Assembly: GCA_948500755.1 (NCBI GenBank)
Contig: CAOOYH010000008.1
Location: forward strand, 9,630 to 73,629
Source of the DNA: an uncultured Lactobacillus sp.
GTDB taxonomy: Bacteria > Bacillota > Bacilli > Lactobacillales > Lactobacillaceae
Length of the DNA stretch: 64,000 bases
Direction of reading: 5' to 3'
The stretch's first letter is position 1. Every line of letters starts with the position of its first letter. Positions 59,085 to 64,000 of the stretch are shown piece after piece. Under the pieces are notes generated by a model. The model saw only the letters and a program-made list of their open reading frames with translations, made no database searches and was not told the DNA's origin. The position numbers were made by a program, and so were the translations under genes.

Positions 59085-60674
59085 ATGAAGCTAAGCGGAA
59101 TATTTAGAATAAATAAAGGTCGCTTTATTCTAATTTTTTTAATGATAATATTTGCTGCTGTAATAGATACCCTTTCTCAATATTTGATGACACCGGCATT
59201 TAATAATTTAAAGAATTTGAATTTTTTAGGCTTTGTAATCTTTATTGCTTTATCAAGGCTCTGTGATATTTGCCGGTTATTATTGGGTTCGGGTTCGGAC
59301 TACTTGTACAGTAAACAGAGTCAAGGTTACTTACATCAAATAAGAAAAAAGATTAGCTTATATTTGTTTAAGAAGCAAATTGATGATACAGCATCAGTTC
59401 AAAATAATTTAGCTGCTAACTTGGATCAATTAACTAGAAACTATTTAAAGCCAATTAAAGCTGCCTTCTTATATGGGTTGATGGTTATTTTTTCAATAGT
59501 AGTGTTATTTTCTTACAATTGGAGCTTAGTTTTATTAACGCTTATCCTAACTTTAGTTTCACTTTTGTTGCCAAAGGCATTTGAAAATATGAGTTCAAAT
59601 GCCACGATTGAAGTCACTAAAAGAAATGAAAAACTTTTAAAAGCAATTTCAAACTGGATTAATGGCTTAGATGAATTAAGAAGATATAGTAGTTTTGGAA
59701 TTTATTCTGGCTCCATGAATCAAGCAGCTGATGCTTATAAAAAGGCGGCTATTCACCAAGGTGCAACTATTGCTATTGCGGACTTAGCTACCTCTATTGT
59801 TAATATAGGTGGACAGATAATCTTGATGATTCTGGCTGCATATTTATACTTTAATGGGCAAATAGTCTTTGGTGCCGTTATTACAACAATTCAATTTTGT
59901 TCAACAGTTATGAATGGGACTGCACAATTTGCTGCTCAGTGGAATCTAATTAAATCATCAAAGAAATTAAATGAAAAAATAACCTCCTTAGAAGGCGCGA
60001 GCGCACCTTTACAAAATGAGCATCAAGATAAAAAAGTAGCTAAATTACAGATAAAGGGCCTACAGCATCAATTTAAGAATGGTGAACTTATTTCTTATCC
60101 AGATTTAACTATTAAAAGTGGTGAAAAAGTTTTAGTAATAGGCGATAGTGGTAGTGGAAAATCGACTTTATTTAAGTTGATTTTAGATAAATTATCACCA
60201 ACTAGGGGCCAAGTGATTTTTGAAGATAAGAATGGTAAAGAAATTAAACTCAATCGGGATGAACTTGGATATGTAGCACAAGATAATACTCTTTTTCCTG
60301 ATACTATTGAAAATAATATGACAATGTTCAATTCAAAGCTTGATGAGAAAGTAAAAAGAGTAGTTAAACAAGTTGAGTTTGAAAATGATCTTAAAAAAAT
60401 CCCAGCTGGTTTAAAGCATGAAATTAATTTGGATGAAGGAAATCTATCAGGAGGACAAAAGCAAAAAATCGTTTTGGCAAGAGCAATTTTAGCCGGATCA
60501 AAATGGCTCTTTATTGATGAGGGAACAAGTGCAATTGACAGTAAGGCAACAAAGAAAATTTTGGAAAATTTACTTGATCAGGAAACTACTATTGTCATGA
60601 TTGCCCATAATTTTAATGATGAGCTAGAGAACCTGTTTGATCGAAAAATCAGCTTGAAAAATGGAGGTGATTAG
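59085..60674 (+). CDS. ABC half-exporter, permease fused to ATPase (intact member)
   Basis: 529 residues. About six membrane segments fill residues 10-285 (an ABC exporter type I membrane domain); the ATPase follows with Walker A IGDSGSGKSTLFKLI, Q-loop LGYVAQDNTLFPDTIENN, signature LSGGQKQKIVLARAIL, Walker B KWLFIDEGTSAID and IAHNF. Note DEGTSAID instead of the common DEATSALD. It most resembles small peptide or lipid exporters; a substrate cannot be assigned. The start ATG 59085 follows GGGAGAGG. Its partner starts 2 bases after the stop. Confidence 0.92.
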   Translation: MKLSGIFRINKGRFILIFLMIIFAAVIDTLSQYLMTPAFNNLKNLNFLGFVIFIALSRLCDICRLLLGSGSDYLYSKQSQGYLHQIRKKISLYLFKKQIDDTASVQNNLAANLDQLTRNYLKPIKAAFLYGLMVIFSIVVLFSYNWSLVLLTLILTLVSLLLPKAFENMSSNATIEVTKRNEKLLKAISNWINGLDELRRYSSFGIYSGSMNQAADAYKKAAIHQGATIAIADLATSIVNIGGQIILMILAAYLYFNGQIVFGAVITTIQFCSTVMNGTAQFAAQWNLIKSSKKLNEKITSLEGASAPLQNEHQDKKVAKLQIKGLQHQFKNGELISYPDLTIKSGEKVLVIGDSGSGKSTLFKLILDKLSPTRGQVIFEDKNGKEIKLNRDELGYVAQDNTLFPDTIENNMTMFNSKLDEKVKRVVKQVEFENDLKKIPAGLKHEINLDEGNLSGGQKQKIVLARAILAGSKWLFIDEGTSAIDSKATKKILENLLDQETTIVMIAHNFNDELENLFDRKISLKNGGD

Positions 60675-60676
60675 GG

Positions 60677-62256
60677 ATGAGCTTTAAGGGATTTATCAAG
60701 ACAAACTACCTTAGATTTATTTATATCAATTTTTTATCCATTATTTCTGGATTGGGCGCAATTGGTGCAGGATATGTCCAAATGTATTGGTTAACTTTCA
60801 TCAAGAATAAAAACTGGATGGGAGTGTTATGGACAAGTCTTGCTATCGGAGTCTTATATTTAGCAGCCCAAGGCTTAATTTATTACATTCAGTTTGTTAC
60901 TCGCATTCAAGAAGAGGAATATAATAAAAAAATTCGTAATAATCTTGCTAGTCATTACTTTAAGGACAATAAGTATCACAAAATAGCTGCGGCTCAAAAT
61001 CGAATGACTAACGACCTTGAGATGGTAAGAGAAAATTATTTTGATTGGTACATTATCGTTCCTTTTTATGGAACAATGTTTGTTGGTGCTTTAGTTGCCT
61101 TACTCACAATTCATTGGCAAATTTTTGTTGTAAGTATTTTGATTGATATTGCATCTTACTATATTCCTAAACTTGTTCAGAAAAAGATGGAAAAGGCGAC
61201 AACCAATGTTTCTGTTCAAAATAAACATTATTTAGATGTGTTGGAAAAATGGTTTTCTGGAGTTGAAGAATTACGTAGATATTTTGCTGGTGCCAAGCTA
61301 TTTCAAGTTCAGAGTCAGGCAGCCAATAAGATTGAAAAAGCGCATGTTCATCAAACTGGTACCCAGCAAGAACTAATTGTAATAAATGGATTATGTAACT
61401 CAATAGGACAATTGATCCTTCTTTCTCTGACGGGATATATGATCACTCAAGGACAAGTACTCTTTGGTGCAATCATGTCAGTACAAAATTTTGCAGCTAA
61501 TATTTCCATTGGCTTGCAACAAATGATCCAAGCATTGAGTTTTATGAAATCTTCTGAAGAACTAATGGACCAAATTAGCAGTGATTCTGCACCACTACAG
61601 AATAATTCAAATATTCAGAAGAAAAAGCCAGCTCTAATTTCTACTGAGAATTTAGCTTTAGCTTTTCCAAATGGTGAGAATTTAAGTTTTCCTGATATTC
61701 AAATAAAATCTGGAGAAAAAATTTTGTTAACTGGAGATTCCGGAGCTGGGAAATCTACCTTATTTAAATTGATCTTAGGTTCAATAAAACCGACACAAGG
61801 ATCAATTATTTTTAAAGATAAAGATGGAAAAGAAATTAATCCTGATATGTCGAAGATTGGTTATATTCCACAAGATCCAAATCTATTTCCTGGAACGATT
61901 GAAGAAAACATTACTATGTTTAATTCAAAATTAAATTCTCAAGTAGAGCCTATAATCAAAGAGGTTAATTTCGCTAATGATATTTCTAAATTCAAGGAAG
62001 GATTAAAGCATCAAATCTAGATAAACTAAATATTTCGGGCGGTCAGAGGCAAAAAATTGTGCTAGCTCGGGCTAAAGTACATGGAAGTGACATAATTTTG
62101 ATTGATGAAGGAACTAGTGCGATAGATCAAAAGGCAACCATGAATATTTTAAAGAATTTAGTTAAGGGAAAAGAGACAATTATTTTTATAGCACATAATT
62201 TTAATCAAGAGATGTGTGCATTATTTGATCGTGAAATTCATTTAGTTAAAGATTGA
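60677..62256 (+). pseudogene. ABC half-exporter, second member, disrupted by a frameshift in the ATPase domain
   Basis: From ATG 60677 the product has six membrane segments, Walker A TGDSGAGKSTLFKLI and Q-loop IGYIPQDPNLFPGTIEEN, then ends at TAG 62018-62020 after EGLKHQI. The rest of the domain continues in another frame from about 62011: SNLDKLNISGGQRQKIVLAR, IILIDEGTSAIDQ and IAHNF, ending at 62254-62256. The intact neighbour reads LKHEINLDEGNLSGGQ at this point, so the break falls between LKHQI and NLDK. The shortened 447-residue protein lacks signature, Walker B and switch histidine. A 4-base deletion or equivalent would explain it. Confidence 0.85.
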
Positions 62257-62285
62257 CGATAAGTGGAATTATTTTGTATTATCTC

Positions 62286-62313
62286 TTGCATTTAAAAAGA
62301 ATGCTGGTATGAT
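62286..62313 (+). promoter_or_regulatory. Promoter of the riboswitch-enolase unit
   Basis: TTGCAT (62286-62291), 16-base spacer, TATGAT (62308-62313) preceded by TGG, an extended -10 (TGnTATGAT). It lies about 18 bases before the aptamer. Confidence 0.75.
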
Positions 62314-62330
62314 GAAAGTGTAAATTGAAT

Positions 62331-62439
62331 AGGTGATGACGTTCACCAATTAAACCGAGCAAAATCTAACGACGTCTACTTCCTACAAACTCTTTTTGAG
62401 TAGCGGGTGGTAGGGGTCGTATTTATTTTGCTCTTTTTT
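62331..62439 (+). promoter_or_regulatory. Fluoride (crcB-type) riboswitch with terminator, upstream of enolase
   Basis: AGGTGATGACGTTCACCAAT (from 62331) followed by TAAACCGAGC matches the fluoride aptamer pattern GGnGATG..GTTCnCC..nAAAC; the following CTAACGAC (62366-62373) and CTAC segments match the position of the conserved region in known crcB RNAs. The expression platform is a long hairpin closed by GAGCAAAAT / ATTTTGCTC (62357-62365 with 62425-62433), with inner ACGAC / GTCGT (62369-62373 with 62416-62420), then TTTTTT (62434-62439). The 5' arm of the terminator overlaps the aptamer, so fluoride binding should favour read-through. Confidence 0.88.
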
Positions 62440-62460
62440 GTATATCAGGAGGTATTTTAG

Positions 62461-63747
62461 ATGACTGTTTATGTAGAAAAAGTTAGAGCATTAGAGATTT
62501 TTGATTCAAGAGGTAATCCAACTGTAGAGGTTCATGCTTATTTATCTGATGGAACAGTAGCTAAAGCTGAAGTTCCTTCTGGAGCTTCAACAGGTGAAAA
62601 AGAAGCTGTTGAATTAAGAGATGGTGGCAAACGTCTTCAAGGAAAAGGCGTAACTCAAGCTGTTGCAAATGTAAATGGTCCAATCAATGATGCTCTTAAG
62701 GGCTTGAGTCCTTACAATCAGGCAAAGATTGACCGGACAATGATTAAACTAGATGGAACCCCAAATAAAGCTAAATTAGGAGCTAATGCAATCTTAGGTA
62801 CTTCAATGGCAATTGCACGCGCAGCAGCTAGGTCAAAAGATGAACCACTATATCGTTATCTTGGGGGATGTGAGTTAGAAATGCCACAAACTTTTCATAA
62901 TGTAATTAATGGAGGGAAGCATGCTGATAATGGAATTGATATTCAAGAATTTATGATTACCCCTGTTGCTAAAAATTCATTCCGTGATGGTTTTGAAAAG
63001 ATAGTTAACACATACCATGCATTAAAAGCTGTAATTGAAGAAGCTGGATTTGAAACTGGATTGGGAGATGAAGGTGGTTTTGCTCCAAACCTTAATAGTT
63101 CTGAAGAAGCCTTAAAGATGCTGCGAAAAGCTATTATTAAAGCAGGTTATAAACCTGGAAAAGACATTGCAATTGCTTTTGATGCTGCAGCAAGTTCTTT
63201 CTATAATACTGAAGATGGAAAATATCATTTCGAAGGTCATATCTGGAATGGGGAAGAAATGCTTCAATATTATGATAAATTATTAAAAGAATTCCCAGAG
63301 ATTATTTCTTGCGAGGATCCTTTTGATGAAAACGATTGGGAGAACTTTGAAAAATTTACTGCTAAATTTGGCTCTACTCATCAAGTCGTTGCGGATGATA
63401 ATGTATGCACCAATCCTAAACTTGTTAGAAAAGCGATTAAGGATAAATTATGTAACTCTATTTTAATTAAACTTAACCAAATAGGTACTATTACAGAAAC
63501 TCTTGAAACAATTCGTTTAGCTAGAAAGAACAATATGACAACGATGGTATCTCACCGTTCCGGTGAAACAGGTGATACATTTATTGCTGACTTTACAGTT
63601 GCTACCAATGCAGGTCAACTGAAATCTGGGGCACCAGCAAGATCAGAAAGAGTAGAGAAATATAATCGATTACTTGAGATTGAAAATCAAATCGGTGTTG
63701 AAAATGAAAGATTGAATCATTTTCCAAATAATGTAGATTTTGATTAG
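62461..63747 (+). CDS. eno: Enolase, divergent form, fluoride-riboswitch controlled
   Basis: Interconverts 2-phosphoglycerate and PEP. 428 residues, full length. Family motifs are present: ALEIFDSRGNPTVEV, PSGASTGEKEAVELRD, GLGDEGGFAPN, IKLNQIGTITET (catalytic lysine), SHRSGET. Metal-ligand segments differ from the usual form: AFDAAASSFYN, SCEDPFDENDW and VVADDNVCTN, where typical enolases read ALDxAxSEFY, IEDGLxExDW and VGDDLFVTN; the acidic ligands remain. SHRSGETGDTFIADF carries G where E is common. Strong AGGAGG (62447-62452). Probably a secondary enolase rather than the main glycolytic one. Confidence 0.92.
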   Translation: MTVYVEKVRALEIFDSRGNPTVEVHAYLSDGTVAKAEVPSGASTGEKEAVELRDGGKRLQGKGVTQAVANVNGPINDALKGLSPYNQAKIDRTMIKLDGTPNKAKLGANAILGTSMAIARAAARSKDEPLYRYLGGCELEMPQTFHNVINGGKHADNGIDIQEFMITPVAKNSFRDGFEKIVNTYHALKAVIEEAGFETGLGDEGGFAPNLNSSEEALKMLRKAIIKAGYKPGKDIAIAFDAAASSFYNTEDGKYHFEGHIWNGEEMLQYYDKLLKEFPEIISCEDPFDENDWENFEKFTAKFGSTHQVVADDNVCTNPKLVRKAIKDKLCNSILIKLNQIGTITETLETIRLARKNNMTTMVSHRSGETGDTFIADFTVATNAGQLKSGAPARSERVEKYNRLLEIENQIGVENERLNHFPNNVDFD

Positions 63748-63764
63748 TTAAAAGTTTGAGTGAT

Positions 63765-63818
63765 AAAAAATACTGCTAAATCAAGGCCTAATAACCTTTA
63801 GATTCAGCAGCATTTTTT
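63765..63818. terminator. Terminator between enolase and the convergent gene
   Basis: Stem AAAAAATACTGCT / AGCAGCATTTTTT with one mismatch (about 63766-63778 with 63805-63817), additional inner pairing, and T/A runs on both sides. Confidence 0.7.
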
Positions 63819-63836
63819 AGATTAATATTAAAGTAT

Positions 63837-64000
63837 TTAATACTTATGTTTTAGATTGGCGTACATATTTCTAGCAATTTCAATTAAGGTTACGATTCCA
63901 AAGAAGATAGCTGAGGAAAGTAGAGCTTTATCTGAATTCTTAGCGATGATTGAAATAACAAATGGAGAAATTACAGCACCAATGTCCATCATAATTAAGC
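63837..64000 (-). CDS. Membrane protein C-terminus, possibly MFS transporter, truncated by window edge
   Basis: Only the last 53 residues are visible, reading leftward from the window edge to the stop at 63837-63839. The sequence IGAVISPFVISIIAKNSDKA ends one hydrophobic segment and ALLSSAIFFGIVTLIEIARN forms another, followed by a short lysine/histidine tail. The pattern suits the last two helices of a major facilitator-type transporter, but this is too little for a firm call. Confidence 0.5.
   Translation of the reverse strand, partial: LIMMDIGAVISPFVISIIAKNSDKALLSSAIFFGIVTLIEIARNMYANLKHKY

Noticed and set aside
62059..62256. Independent small ATPase-like gene
   Set aside because: It carries only the end of an ABC ATPase (Walker B onward) and continues the interrupted exporter gene.
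62331..62439. The enolase leader as another riboswitch class (preQ1, THF) or a plain attenuator
   Set aside because: The GGTGATG/GTTCACC hairpin followed by TAAAC fits the fluoride pattern; the folate and preQ1 sequence signatures are absent.
1..64000. CRISPR arrays, insertion sequences, prophage, tRNA or rRNA genes
   Set aside because: I looked for regularly spaced repeats, transposase motifs, terminal inverted repeats and tRNA-like cloverleaf sequences and saw none that would hold up.

Overview
This 64 kb window is a contiguous piece of low-GC Firmicutes chromosome. The housekeeping content (class II glycyl-tRNA synthetase pair, Firmicutes-type rpoD/dnaG, PyrR attenuators, a peptidase T/PepO set, PEP carboxylase, amino-acid ABC importers), strong AAGGAGG ribosome binding sites and AT-rich intergenic DNA fit a Lactobacillus, most likely the L. 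gasseri/johnsonii group. That assignment is from protein resemblance only. There is no prophage, insertion sequence, CRISPR array, tRNA or rRNA gene in view.

Layout. 1-5.3 kb: methionine sulfoxide reductases (msrB end, msrA), an SGNH esterase, a YitT membrane protein, the two-subunit L-serine dehydratase and a DUF59 iron-sulfur factor. 5.3-16.5 kb: a PpsR-type regulator facing an information-processing block: rpsU, yqeY, phoH, ybeY, era, recO, a glycine T-box followed by glyQS, then dnaG and rpoD. 16.5-19.6 kb: a self-contained amino-acid ABC importer (two permeases, ATPase, lipoprotein) inserted between rpoD and trmK-nif3-pepT. 22.7-25.5 kb: a GntR/YtrA-type repressor, ABC ATPase and two paralogous membrane subunits, with a good operator candidate. 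25.5-33.5 kb: signal peptidase, rsmF, YbjQ, a DUF218 membrane protein, a HAD phosphatase, and a lipase-like protein fused to an HdeD-like membrane tail.

33.7-44.3 kb is a nearly complete UMP pathway: pyrF-pyrE leftward and pyrD, pyrR, pyrB, pyrC, carA, carB and a second pyrR rightward. Three separate leaders can form mutually exclusive terminator/antiterminator hairpins of the PyrR type, so the locus is read as a PyrR regulon controlled at three points. 44.3-49.5 kb carries a nicotinamidase-like hydrolase, ppc, a GT4 glycosyltransferase and an AlkD-like protein. 49.6-58.8 kb has a MacB-type ABC pair, pepO, a nitroreductase, two decayed genes, a glycerate kinase and an SPFH protein.

59-62.3 kb holds a pair of ABC half-exporters; the second is broken by a frameshift inside its nucleotide-binding domain. 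It is followed by the most distinctive element of the window: a leader that matches the fluoride (crcB) riboswitch aptamer, with an overlapping terminator, directly in front of an enolase gene whose sequence departs from the canonical enzyme. Fluoride is a classical enolase inhibitor, so this is a coherent sensor-target pair. The window ends inside a leftward membrane protein gene.
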